Positions 1-12,782 of a stretch of DNA of 64,000 nucleotides are shown piece by piece (position 1 is the stretch's first letter; each line of letters starts with the position of its first letter). This DNA comes from Zygnema cylindricum (lineage: Eukaryota > Streptophyta > Zygnematophyceae > Zygnematales > Zygnemataceae): positions 773,954 to 837,953 of the forward strand of contig JBBHKE010001973.1 in the NCBI GenBank assembly GCA_037447655.1. The letters run 5' to 3'. Below the pieces are notes generated by a model that had not been told where the DNA came from, ran no database searches, and saw only the letters and a program-made list of their open reading frames with translations. A program made the translations under genes and the position numbers.

Positions 1-1834
1 ATTGAGAAATGATGATGGAGGGGGAACTTTTTGAGAAACACCTATGGGGCATAGTGTCTGGGCAAATTCGATGCCCACCTCCACTAGGGTTTGGAGGAAC
101 ACGTTTTTTTGGCACCTCCACTACAACTGTTGTCAAAACATCAGCCACCATTGCGAATGAAGACGAAAAAAAGGAGGAAATTATCATGGAAGGAGAAAAA
201 AAAAAAGTTGCCGCTCGAGAGACTCCATTGTCAAAGACGATACCGGCAGCAGCACCAGCAAAGTATGAAAAGTGGAACTATAAAGAGAAGGTTGCTAAGC
301 TCTTAATTCTCTAAAGTGTAGTGAAGGGCATTGCCATTCCTCTTATGCATGTTAGATCTTCCTCTCAGAATTAGGTATCTCTTGTAAACAAATATAAGAG
401 TGGGTCATTGCAGCAACAACACCTGGCAATAAATAAGATTTCAGCTTACACTTACAAGGGAAGAAGTATGAATGATTATTGCATAGACTTAGGAGCATTA
501 TTTGGAGAACTAGAGAGCGCGGGTAACTCATGGTCTGAGAGACAAAGAGTAAATACATTGATAATGAAACTACTTGAAGAGTATGAGAATATCATTAATC
601 GGTTGCAAGATTTAGGTGATAGGTATTCACATTGGGATGATATAGTGGGGATGATTTCAGTAAAAAATGGCACCATAAAACTTAGGAGAAGAAGTCCGAG
701 TGTGCAAACATTGGTTGCAAAATCTGATTGGCGGAAGCGTGATGAGGAAAAAAGAAAAGACCCTTATCGAAACTTTAGAGGAAAAAAACAATGAGGTGGC
801 AGATTTGACTGATAGTGAAGAGGAGCTCCTCGAGGTGGACTATGTCACTTCTGCGAAAAACCGAGACATTATATGGCAGATTGTGTCAAACTTGCAAATC
901 TTTGACTGAAATATAGAGAAGGTTCTTCAAAAAATGGAGGAAAGAAAAAGGCTTTTTCTGACTCAGGTTCATGATGAGGAAAAAGATGAAGTAACCGAAC
1001 CGGAAGAGGAGCTTGAGGTGCTTCTCCTTAATCCGAAAACCATAGAAAAGCATGCCGACATTCCACGAAAATAGAAGTGTGCTTTCGGAGGTAAGAGAGA
1101 TCCACCTGAGGATGGGTGGATCATAGACTCGAAGGCCTCAATGCATATGTGCAAGGAATAACAGGTGGTTTACTAAATTGAAGAAAATTCCAACAGTTGA
1201 GATAGAGTATGGAGATGGTAGAGTAGAAACCACAAGTCTTGTTGGATCGGTTGATTTAAAAGTTCTAGTTGATTGAAAGGCTTCAATTGTATCACTCTCA
1301 GATGTTCTTTACATTCCACAACTTAGCAAGAATCTAGTTTCTACAGCTGTCCTAGATGAAAAAGAGTTCGAAATAGGAACTAAGAAAAGAATCTTCACAG
1401 CTAGCTTTGATAATGAGGTTTATTTCATAGCTGAAAAAAGTAGTCAAGGAATGTTCACAATTGTACTTTGGAATGAAAAGAGTGTTCTCTACTTGTATGG
1501 AAGTGATATGATGCTTTGGCACAAGAGGTTGGGGCATATGCATCTAGATAGATTAAAGAAAATGAAAAAAAAAGAATAGTGGGTGGAATTGAGTTTAGGG
1601 ATGATGAGACCTTAGATGACTGTAGCGGATGTGCTCAAGGGAAGATTCATAGACTCCCATTCCCAAAGGCATCCACGTTTAGAAGAGAGAAAGTATTAGA
1701 TCTTGTTCACACTGACGTTTGGGGACTTGCTGGGTATGCCTCACATGGGGGGAAGAGATAGATGCTAACCATTACAGATGATTGGTCTAGATATACTAAG
1801 GTATACTTTCTCAGACATAAGTCAGAGGTACTAA

Positions 1835-2791
1835 GGGTACGTCCCCATGTGTTAAAGTATCCTCATGTGTTAAAGTATCTACTTTTCTCTGTATTTTTGC
1901 CCTATAATTCAGGGAACTTTGACAAAAACTTTAGCCGTACGATAAAATCATGTTTACCAAAGTATAGTGAATGTAAATTCATACTTTGGATGTACGGCGT
2001 GTTTGTCGTCATGTGAACGCATTTTGGCGTTTTCCCCTTTTCGACCCCCGGGCAAGAGAATCCAGCCCAGAAAAAAACTTCATCCAAAATCACCTCGAGG
2101 GGGTGATTTTAGTTCAAGTACCTCCCAAACAGCGAATGAAAACTGACCCACGCACTCGCCACACGAGAACGACTTTTTTTGGAATGTGGAGAGTCCTCGC
2201 TATTTTTCTCCATGGCCGTCACGCTCATGTACGGAAAAAAGTTTGCAGGGGTCTCGGACCTCCACTTTCATTCATGGGTCCTTTGGATGATTTTTCGTTG
2301 TCGTCGCCTCTCCCCTCTCCCTCTCACACTATCGCTTTTATCTCACACTTTTTAGAACGAGACACGACAATATTGATATAAAATGAAAGATCTTTGAAGA
2401 ATATTTGTTTTGACAATTTTTTGGTTTTATTTTAATTGCAAGTCCAATGAAAAAAGTAGAAAAAATAAAATAGGGAAACCATGGCGTAATGTTCTTGAAT
2501 CGGTGACGGCGACGTTGTCACAAGTGAGCGTGACTTCACAATGTCACCAAACCCTAATCATCTACAATTTCACAAAAATCTAGACGTCTACCACTGTCGC
2601 TAATTTTGTTGGTGTCACCAATCGTCGGAAGTTTCGTAGTCGACTTCAATCGTCACATACGTCTACAAAAGTCACATGTCAAAGTTCCGATTTCATTTTC
2701 GCACATTGGGACGCTCTTCAAAGTAGTACAGGGAATCTTCACTACAGTCCAAAATACTTTATCAAAGTACCGATTACATGGGGACGTACCC
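1835..2791. mobile_element. PIF/Harbinger-like MITE, family A copy 1
   Basis: The ends are inverted repeats GGGTACGTCCCCATGT and ACATGGGGACGTACCC, flanked by TAA on both sides (1,832-1,834 and 2,792-2,794), the 3-bp TWA target duplication typical of PIF/Harbinger elements. Removing the element and one TAA restores the integrase reading frame of the surrounding copia copy, so it inserted after that copy. It has no transposase, so it is non-autonomous. The family assignment rests on TIR plus TSD type and is an inference. Confidence 0.82.
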
Positions 2792-3061
2792 TAAGATGCT
2801 TTAAAGAATATAAAGTATGGAGTGAAAAATTACATGAAACCTCAATAAAAGAGATAAAAAGTGATAATGGGAAAGAATACACCTCAAGGGAATTTGAAGA
2901 ATTTCTTATAGAAGAAAGAATCCATCATGAGAAAACTGTTCCTTATAATCTGGAACAGAATGGAGTAGCAGAAAGAGTGAATAGAACTTTAGGAGATATG
3001 TCCAAAAGTATGTTAACTGATAAGAGGATTGGATTGGAATTTTGGGCTGAGTCTATGAACC

Positions 3062-3345
3062 CTGCTGCCATGTATTTAGACTCCATTGTGGATTGAGCTG
3101 TAACCTTTTGTGATTTGCTACTCCAGCAGAAAGTTCCATCTCCAATCTTCAGAAAAAAACTGATCGTAGATTTTCGGTTTGGCATGTCTCCATAGCTAGC
3201 ATCGCTCCACGTCTGTATTTTCACCTCTCCTCCTCCGAGTAAAAGCTTAAGATTTTGAGTACCTGCAAGATATCTCAACACCCTTTTTGTTGCTTCCGAA
3301 TCTGCCTTTTTAGGATTCTGCAGACTTCTACTCAAGACTTCTACA
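3062..3345 (-). pseudogene. Inverted copia RNase H fragment inside integrase
   Basis: On the minus strand this stretch encodes copia RNase H motifs: SRSLQNPKKAD, RYLAGT, WSDASYGD, CWSSKSQK and QSTMESKYMA. On the plus strand, integrase reads up to WAESMN just before it and continues with NFIKNRVLTSAN just after it. The inverted fragment was therefore placed between two adjacent integrase residues, probably by a local rearrangement or template switch during reverse transcription. The flanking copia copy is otherwise collinear. Right boundary is approximate (within about 10 bp). Confidence 0.75.
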
Positions 3346-3502
3346 GCTGCTAACTTTATCAAAAATAGAGTCCTAACTTCAGCAAATAAGGAGTAAACTC
3401 CGTATGAGAGGTGGACGGTAAGAAAGCCAGATTTGTCTAGTTTGAGAGTGTTCGGAAGTCAAGTTTACAGTTTGGATTCTGATAAGACTAAATGGAAGCT
3501 AG

Positions 3503-3512
3503 NNNNNNNNNN
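3503..3512. other. Assembly gap (10 N)
   Basis: Ten N characters between copia integrase sequence and a T-run. The true gap size is unknown. Confidence 0.99.
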
Positions 3513-4139
3513 TTTTTTTTTTTGGCATGTTCCACATACCCCTGTTTTTGCTTTTCGGGACATGAAAAAAGTTGGCAGTTTTTGAAAACTTTTGAAAAGT
3601 GTGCGCCCTTGTATAAAAGGATAACCACATATGCCTAAATAAAGTTTTCAAAATTTGTTGACGGTTGAAATAAGTACTGGGCTTTTCGTTTTTGTCCCCA
3701 TACACCTTGTACGGTTTTTTTTTTTCAGGGGTCTCGATGCTGCAGTGTCATTTCACGCAAAGTTGAAAAATCTGCGAAGCTGAAAAATCTGCGAAGTCAT
3801 GGCGCCCGGACAGGCGAGGTTTACGCAAAGGCATGTCGTACAGCCACTTCTGCAAGGTTGTACGTCTACGATGTCACGCAATGACATGCGAAATACCAAA
3901 TCGTTTCAAAAATGACGATGTGCCTTGCGACGCTTCAAAAAGTTTTGAAAAAATACGGTGCGGCAAGACAGATTGTACACGGTGACAGCCGTCATGGGTA
4001 TTGTTGAAGTATACAGTCGTCACAAACTTAAGTAGCAATCTCGAGTAAACACATAGAGACACCTGAAGTCCGGGTCCGCCGGATCCGCGCTAAAATACAA
4101 AGTAAGTTCGCTAAGTTACAACTACATGGGGCCGTACCC
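3513..4139. mobile_element. PIF/Harbinger-like MITE, family A copy 2 (right part)
   Basis: The right end reads ACATGGGGCCGTACCC followed by TTA, matching the family A terminus. Internal sequence (ACAGTCGTCACAAACTT; ACACCTGAAGTCCGGGTCCG) resembles family A copies at 15,289 and 34,492. The left end is lost in or before the assembly gap. Confidence 0.65.
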
Positions 4140-4599
4140 TTATTATCTTTTTTGTCCAAGGAAACGAGCACCTTGAAAGTTGAAACCGACACATTTCGTA
4201 CACTATACTATTTAGTATTTACGTACCATATGAAATTATGAATTAATAATTTAATATATACGACATTAAATAAATCGTACTTTTATTTCCGTAGAATAAA
4301 AATAGTATTATCGATTCAATTCTAAGTTCAGCTGTCGTAATTTAAGGGCGCCGACATAGTGTCATTAACATTAATACCGTACAGTGTACTGGAGTTTGTG
4401 GGCTCGCCAGTGTTGGCCAAATGATGCCGTCCAACACGCTATACGCTAACAGGAGAATATGAGATACATAGAAAGGTACGCCATAAGGTTTGTAACTTTG
4501 TACTTTTGAATTTTCACTCTCTGTGTCGTACATGTACCTGTATACGAACACATGTGTACGGACAACTTCTCCGATTCACGCGTTTTTTACTGTAACTTT

Positions 4600-4822
4600 A
4601 CTTCGTTGCCGCGTGGCAGGTGTAAAGACTTCCTTTGACTTTTCAGGAGCCTCTTTCCATAGCATCCGACTTTACTTCGTTTGTCTGCCTTACGCCACGT
4701 GGCAGCAATTTGAGCTTTTTTCCTCTTCTCTTCGAACGCACGTGCGGTCTCTTCCATTTTGCGTTGTGATACGTGGCAGCTGCTCATTATTGTTGTCCGT
4801 TAGTGAAGTCCCACGTGGCAGG
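4600..4822 (+). promoter_or_regulatory. Four ACGTGGCAG-type motifs upstream of the VPS2-like start
   Basis: CGTGGCAG occurs at about 4,612, 4,698, 4,771 and 4,813, three times as ACGTGGCAG; the last copy ends two bases before the ATG. Surrounding bases are partly repeated too (CTTCGTTGCCGCGTGGCAG and ACTTTACTTCG contexts). ACGTGGC is the core of G-box/ABRE-type bZIP sites in plants. Whether these act as a promoter here is inference. From 4,140 to 4,600 I see no gene or clear repeat. Confidence 0.4.
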
Positions 4823-7800
4823 ATGTCGAGTTTTTTTGCGAAAAAGCCGACTCCGAGAGGTGAGTTTTCGAAAGTTTTTAAACGAATGTTTTCTATTTTT
4901 ATTTATTCTATTTCTAAATGGATGGTTGAGCATATGTTGTATAATTGTATAATTTTGAAAAAGGTTGTATCGGTCGCAAGGCTTGTAATTTTTTTTATTT
5001 TTAGTTTTTAGTTATTTTTTTTAAGTTTATTTATTTTTAGAAAAAGAATTTTATTTTGTGAAAAACTACATTTTTATTTTGTTTTAAAAATTACTTGCAT
5101 AAAAGTGTTAGTACATCTTTGTTTTCTATTTAATTTCTATATATATTTTTTTATTAATTTATTTATTTTCCTTTTAATCTTCCCTTTTTTTAAATCATAA
5201 TCATATATGCTTTTTTTTTTCCCTTAGATTGCTGAAAGTTTTAATACTCGTTAGTAGTTATATTTTAGTTATATTTGAGGACAAATTTTATGAGCTCTAT
5301 TTGAAAGCTCTATATCTTTTTCATATTTAGGGTTTCCAATTAAATTTTGAAATTTAATATTTTGAGTTAAGTTCCCAAAGGGTATTTGACTAGTTTTTTA
5401 AATCTTTTATTTTTTTTAGGGTGAATTTTTTAGGTGTAGTTTTAGGGTTAACTTTTCAGGGTAAATTTTAGAGTTAGCATTCAGTTATAAAAAATTAAAA
5501 AATTATTGTGGAATCAAGTCACTCACGTAACAAAACTTCAAGTTTTTATTTTATTTTATTCTATTCTATTTTTATTTATTTTTGTTTATTTAATTTAGTT
5601 TTAATATTTTTTTTTCTTTCTCGATGTTGTATGTTATTAATTTTTGTTCTTTTCTTTCTTCTAGAGTTTCTTAGTTCTTAAAATATTTGGATTTTTTTCG
5701 GTTTGAAACCTGGAAATAAAATTTATTTATTTACTTCCTTCATCTGTTTTACTTTTTTTTTTCTCTATTTATCTATTTATCTGTTTATCCATTTATTTAT
5801 TGTTTCTTGCTTGTGGGTTGTGTTTTTTTATTTTTTATTATTATTATTATTATTTTTTTTTTATTTAGTTATTTTATTTATTTATTCTATTTAGTCATTT
5901 ATTTATTTTATTTATTTATTTAATTTATTTAGTTTATTTATTGTTTTTTCAAAGCAGAAGTCATGAGAGAAACGAAGCGAGAAATGGGGGCGGCAACTCG
6001 AGGTGCTATTTTATTTTATTTAAATTTTACATTTTTTTTTTAAATTTATTTATTTGCTTACAATTTTTTTATTTACAACATGTACTTTATTTCATTAAAA
6101 GTATTGAATTTTGGATATTAAATGCAATTTTTGTCTTGACTAAAAATACAAAAACAAAAAAATATAAATAAAACAATAAATAAGTAAATTATTAAATAAT
6201 TAAATAATAATTAAATAATAATAAACAAATAAAAATAAAAAAATCCGGATTATTACGATAAAAAACTGTGTTAAGTGGTAGTTAACCTTAAAAGAGAGGG
6301 ATGCTCCCTTCCCTTTCCCTCCTCTCCCTCCTCTCCCTCCTTCCTCTTCTACCTATCATCCCCCCCTCTCTCTCTCTCTCTCCTCCCTCTCTTTCACTTC
6401 TCTCTCCTCTCTCTCTCTTCTCTCTTTTTGTCTCTGCCCCTTCTTCTCTCGTTGTCCTTGCTATCCCTCTCCTCTCGCTTTTCTCTCCCATCTCTCCCTC
6501 ACGCACCTCTTTATCTCTGTCTCCCTCCCACTTTTCCTCTCTCACCCCCCTCCCCCCCACTTCTCCGTCCCTCTCTCCTCCCTCCCTCCCTTCCTCTCCT
6601 CGGTGCAGGAGTGGACAGAGAAATTCTCAACTTACAGCAGGAGGTACTCCTCTCCCTCCCCCCCTCCCCCCCCTCCCTCGAGCACTCTCCCTCCCGCCCC
6701 CCCTCCTCCCCCGCCCTCCTCTTCTTTTTTATGCTTGTTTTCCATCTCCCTCCCCCCCCCCCCCCCCTTCTCTCTCCCCCCCCCCCTCCCCCCTTTTTTT
6801 TATTTCTTTTGATTTTATATTTAAAGGGAAGGGAGGGAGGGAGGGAGGGAGGGGGGGGGAAGGGAGGGAGGGAGGGAGGGAGGGGGGGAAGGGAGAGAGG
6901 GAGGGAGGGAGGGGAGTGGGAAGGAGGGGGAGGGAAGGAGGGGGAGGAGGGAGAGGGAAGGAGGGATGGGAGGAGGGGAGGGGGAGGCAGAGAGTAGGCG
7001 GCAAGAAGGGGGAGAAAAACGGAAAACAACGAAAACAGAAATAGGAGGACTGGAGTTAATAGAAGAAATGAAAGAAATGTGTTTTGTTTTTTTTTTCTTT
7101 TTTTTTCTTCCAATGGGTAGAGGTAGAGAGAGAGAGAGAGGGTTCTGACACCACAGTAATGGGGGTGTGGGCAGGAGAAGAAGCTCATGGTGGAGATAAA
7201 ACGAACTGCTAAGACTGGAAACCAGGTGGGGGGGGAGAGGAGAGGGAGGGGGGGGGAGAGGGAGGGGCAGGGTGAGAGAGAGAGAGGGGGAGGGGGAGTG
7301 AGAGGGAGGGAGAGAGGAGGAGAGGGAGGGAAAAAAATATAGGAAGTGGTAGAGAGGGAAATTTTTTCTTTCACAAATTTCTCATTTGTGACCATTGATA
7401 TAAAATCACTGAATAGAAATAAAATCATAAAGATAAGTAGTAAAAGAAGAACTATAAAAAATAAATTTGAATGTTTTAACACAACGGAAATGTTTTTTTG
7501 TTTATTGTAAATTCATATTTTTTCCCTGTCCCTTGTCCCCCCATTCTGGCCTGATACTATACCGATTCTATCCCTTTCGGGACCCTTTTTTTTATTTTTT
7601 TACCTTTTTAATTCGTCGAATAAACAAAACAGCGCTCGTATTCTGTATTATGTTATCTATATATATCACTCTTTAATAATTTTATATATGCATATATGTA
7701 TCTATAGATATGTAACATAATAAATCTCGTAACCTTAACGATAATAAATATACATACATGTATATATATATATATATTAGTGTTGTGTATCGGTAAGGAT

Positions 7801-8939
7801 TTGCCGATAACCGATATGGGCCTTTTTTCGGGTTGCCGATAATCGATATATTGGTACGATATATCGTTATCGGTGTTATCGCCGATAATTAACCGATAAT
7901 ATCGGTTGTTTATCGGCGATAACACCGATATTGATAACTATCGGCGATAATAAAACGGACCGTACAGATAAATGTACGGCCAGTACACTCAACTGTACGT
8001 GTTATTCCCCGAACGCGCCGCGGACCCCCTTCCCTCCGATTTCGGTAAAAAACCACGATATTTCCTTGATTATTTCTAATTTAAGGGGGTTTTACTTGGG
8101 TTCCACGCTCCCATACCCGTCCAAAATGTCCTTTTGACTGTTATTTTTTTCAGCAAGGTTAGTTACAGCCTCATATCACTTCCATGGTGGCAGTAAATGG
8201 CGGCAGTCTGACAGATGTGTTCGTCTATTTTTCGAAAAAGTTTGATTTACAGATTTACAATGTAATTTAATATTTTCATTGCGGTACTATAGTTTTAGAA
8301 CTATAAAGTATTGTTTTAAATTTGTCAACGTTTATGTGCTGCGCTGTCTGTAATAAATTTCAGTTAAACAGATACGGAACAGATTCTTATACGTGGCATG
8401 CCACGCTATACAGTCAATAATATAATACAGTATGTTATAAAGTACTATTGTATGCATACTGTATTTTTTTAAAGTTATCGCCGATATGGAATTTGTTTGT
8501 CTCGGACCGATATATCGGGACCTCTGACCGTTTGATAACCGATAACTATCGGTATCTGTGTTATCGCGATAAGTTTTTTACCGATACACAACACTAATAT
8601 ATATATATATATATATATGTATATGTATATATGTATATGTATATATATATGTATATATATAGATGGATATATATATATGTATATATATATGTGTATATAT
8701 ATATATGTATATATATGTGTATATATATGTATAATATATATGTATATATATGCATATATATGTATATATATATATACATACATACATATATGTATATATA
8801 TATATACATAATAATAAATATAATAATTTTAAAGATAACAATTGTACATACATACATATATGCATATATATACATAATAATAAATATAATAATCTCAAAG
8901 TTAGTAAATATACATACACACACACGCATATATGTATGC

Positions 8940-8979
<40 letters not shown>

Positions 8980-11900
8980 ATATGCATACATAATTGTAAT
9001 ATTATAATAATTTTAAAGATAATAAAGATAACTGAACGCAGCAGTGAAAGGACAAGTTAGGGTGGTTGATGTGGGAAGGTACAAATACCAAATTAAGGAA
9101 GTCACATCATTCCCTAAAAAACCCTAAGAAAAACAAAAAATCACTCTCTCCTCTCCCCCCTCATTCCCTAAACACTAAAAACTCCTCTCCTCTCCCCCCA
9201 GGCGGCCACCAAGAACCTGGCCCGGGAGCTGGTCGACTCTTGGCGGGGTTAGGAAGCTTTAAGGAATCGGCAGCCCAACTCCGGGGGGGTTTTGCCACAC
9301 AGACTCAGGTTTTTTTTTTTAATGCATTTTTCTCGTTTTTTCTGATTTTGCCTGCAATATGTTTTCGTTTTTTTCGTTTTTCTATTCCATTCCATTCCTT
9401 CAGTTTATTCCATTGTTTTCCATTCCGTTTTTTTCCATTTTTTTTTTTCCGTTCTATTCCCGTTCGTTTGATTCTGTTTAATTTTTCTTCTTCCCGTTCT
9501 CTTCAGTTGTTTCCTTCCTGTTTTATTCCGTTCCGCTTGTTCAGTTCCATTCAGTTTCTGTTTCGTTTCGACTTCCGTTCCGTTTCTGTTATGTTTCCGT
9601 TTGATTTATTTTCCTGCATCTCGATTTTTACGGTTTCTGCTTCTGCTGACGTCATCTTTACCCTTTTGCTGATGTCATCTATTGCCTCTGCCGATGTCAT
9701 CATCATTCTTGCTGATGTCACATACTGCTGGCGTCATCTACTGCAGATGTCATATTAACCCTGCGGAGGTCAAATTATCCCTCTAATGATGTCATTCTTG
9801 TCCTTCTGCTGATGTCATCACGCAATCTGTTGACTCCCATTTTCTTCCCGAGGACGAGGACCGTCACGCTCCTCCCTTCCCATGTACGGAGCTGCGCATG
9901 TGTGGTGCATCTGCTGACATCATCCTGTGACACATGCTGATGTCACCATTTTTGTTGGCTTGCAGGGTATGCACGCGAACATGGCGGTGGCGGGGGCGTT
10001 GAAGGCGTCGGGGAAGGCCATGGGGGCCGTGAACCAGGTGGGAGAATGTAGGGTTTTAATTTTTTTTCATCTTTTTCTGTTTTAGGGTTTTATCCTTTTT
10101 GTAAGCATTTTGGGGTAGTGTATTTTGCTTTGTATCGAGTTTGCTTCGATATGTGGCGATACGATAGATATTGTGTGTTGTAATAGAGTTATACCTACTG
10201 ATGTATATGTGTATGTATATATATATGTGTGTATACATATATATATATATAGGAATTTTTTTCATTGGATGCCTGCGCCTCTCCCTTTCCCTCGCCCTCT
10301 TCCTCTCCCTCTTCCAAAATGTAGTTTAAGAAAAAAAAAGGTAAACAAAACAAAGAAAAAAAAGAAACAGAAGATGAGAATGGAAGAGGACTCGAACAAA
10401 AAGAAAGTACAATCAAAGGAACAAAAAAGAAAACAAAAGAACCGAAAACAAACAAATCACAAAACAAAATAAAACGAAAGAGATTAAAATAAAACAAAAT
10501 ACAACATTTAAAACAGAACAATACGATAAAAACCCGAATAAAACAGGAAAAAACAAAATAAAAATCAAAAACATAATAGTATTTGTGTTTTGGCTTACAA
10601 ATAATTTGAAAAATAAAGCAATCTTCTGAAGAAGGTTCTTGTGGGTGATCTGACTTAATCAAGAGGAACTAATGAATATTAAAATAATCTCTCTCTCTCA
10701 AATTCCCCCCCCCTCTCCCTCCCTGCCTCCCTCCCTCCTTCCCTCTCCCTCCCTAAATCCCCATAAAACGATCAAGGTGTGCAAGGTTTCAAAACAATCC
10801 GTCATGGATGCGGTGCTGGATTCCCCTTTTTTTTTTGTTTCTTTTTTTTTGTTTTTTTTTTTTTGTTTTCTTTTTTTTTGTGGTCGTTCTTTCTTCATCT
10901 CATCCCTTTTTTCTGATTTTGGTTGTATATTTATATCTTTTTTTTGCCACTTAATGTGGAACCATTTCTTTTAATTTTTTTCACTAATTTGTTACTTTTT
11001 TTTAAGTACTGTTATTTTGTTTCTTGTGTTATCCATATTTTGATTCATTTTCTAATTTTTTTGAAGGTTTCCTATTGTTTTTTTTTTTTTTTTTTGTAAT
11101 AATCCATTCCATCGTCCATACCACTTCCTTTCCCTCCTTCCTCCTTCCCTCCCTCCTTCCTCCCCCTCTCCCTTTCCCTCCCTCCACCCTCCTTCCTCTC
11201 CCTCCCCTCCCTCCTTCCCCCTCCTTCCTCCCTCCTCCTCCTCCTCTCAGCAGGTGGGGTGCCATGGTGGGGATGGAACCGAGAAACCATTATCCCCAAC
11301 CAGATATTCATTTATTTTTTTATTTTTGGTGGTTAGTTTTTCTCTTCTCCCTTTTTATTTTCTCTTCCTTTTTTTAATATATTTTTGTTTGTTTTTTTTG
11401 TTTTTTTTTTTTTTTTTCCCTGTTTTGGTTGTTATAGTTGTTTTAGTTTTGTTGGTTTTTGGGATGGTTTTTTTTAAGGTCGGATTATTTGTCATTAATT
11501 TAATGGATTTATATTTTCTCCTTTTCCAATGTAACTGTTGCCTATTTCCTGAGAAATATTTTTTTGGGAGATGTTTTTTATTTATCAATTATATATTATA
11601 TATTCGATTTTTTTTTATTTTTTTTTGTCGCAGGTTTTGGATGAAATCGGAATCGATACAGCGGCACAAGTGAGTCACATCTTTTTTTTTAATGTTAATA
11701 ATTTGTTGTAATTATGTATTTTTATTTTCATTTGCTTATGATGGTGAGAGGTAGGCTACAAAAGCTACAGAGATGATTTCCTTTTTATTTTTTTCTTTCT
11801 TTTTTCTCTGATATTTCTTTTTTCTGCTTTGATGTATATATTTATTTTGTTTTTTTGATCAAGTTTTTTAATTTATTTACTATTTTTTTTTTCTTTTTCT

Positions 11901-12693
11901 TTTTCCAGCTCGCTTCTGCCCCGAAATCGAGAATCGCCGGAAGAGCTTCGGCACAAGAAGCAGAGAGGTACTTTTTTTTTTTTTTAACTCTCTTTTCCTC
12001 AAATTTTTTCTTGCGTGAAAGAGAAAAAGAATTGGGTACCCGGTGTCTGATAGTGTATTTATATATATATATTTTAAATGTTTTACCTTTTTTTTTAGTG
12101 AAATGGAAGGCATATGTAAAATGCATTATTTTTCGCTTGGAGGTTTTTTTTTAGAGTGTTTTTTTTGGGTTTTTCTTTAGGGCTTTTTTAGATTTTTTCA
12201 TTTTCTTTTTCTTTTTTCTGTTTTATATTAAACAAATTCACGGTTGACAAGTCGCGATTTTGTGAATATACCGATTTATTGATATCTTTGAAATTCGATT
12301 TTTATCGACTTTTGCCGATAATAAAAATATTGATAATTTGAGAACAGCCGATAATAGACTGACAATCGTACGGTAATTAATTACATAAAAACGTAACTAA
12401 ATTTTTAAAAGACAGAAAGCATCTATCTCTTGTGAAATAGTCAACGAAGGCGAGATTGCCTCGAAATTTCCGCATAGAAATTCTGAAAATTGTTATTATT
12501 GAAGGGACAAAGGCAAACATTTCATACAGAGCACTGCACTGTACTGAGGATCTGAGGGGAGGGAGTAGAAAATAAACGCTTATGAAATCAATGGTAAGGA
12601 TATTGGTGCTATTGCGATATACCTATATCGATGTATCACAATTATTGGCGCATGTATAAATGTATATATGTATAACACTAATCATATATATGC

Positions 12694-12782
<89 letters not shown>

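Larger units (their letters stand above)
1..3502 (+). pseudogene. Decayed Ty1/copia retrotransposon (gag, protease, integrase parts)
   Basis: This is a degenerate relative of the intact copia element at 44,291-50,715. Gag-like sequence (WGIVSGQ near 50) is followed by a CX2CX4HX4C zinc knuckle at about 841-882, a protease remnant near 1,110 in which the catalytic DSGA reads DSKA, and an integrase region with HKRLGH near 1,520 and the CSGCAQGK cysteine pair near 1,625. Integrase sequence resumes at 2,792 after a MITE insertion (1,835-2,791) with the reading frame KSEV/FKEY. Stop codons and frame changes occur throughout, so no polyprotein can be made. A piece of RNase H sits inside the integrase in reverse orientation (3,062-about 3,345). 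The element runs into the N gap at 3,503 and no LTR is visible. It begins at or before position 1. Confidence 0.85.

Noticed and set aside
6275-7482. Long Pro/Ser/Leu- or Glu/Gly/Arg-rich frames on both strands
   Set aside because: They translate polypyrimidine/polypurine DNA and overlap introns of the VPS2-like gene.
8475-9007. Tyr/Ile/His-rich frames on both strands
   Set aside because: Artefacts of TA, TATG and TG microsatellites.
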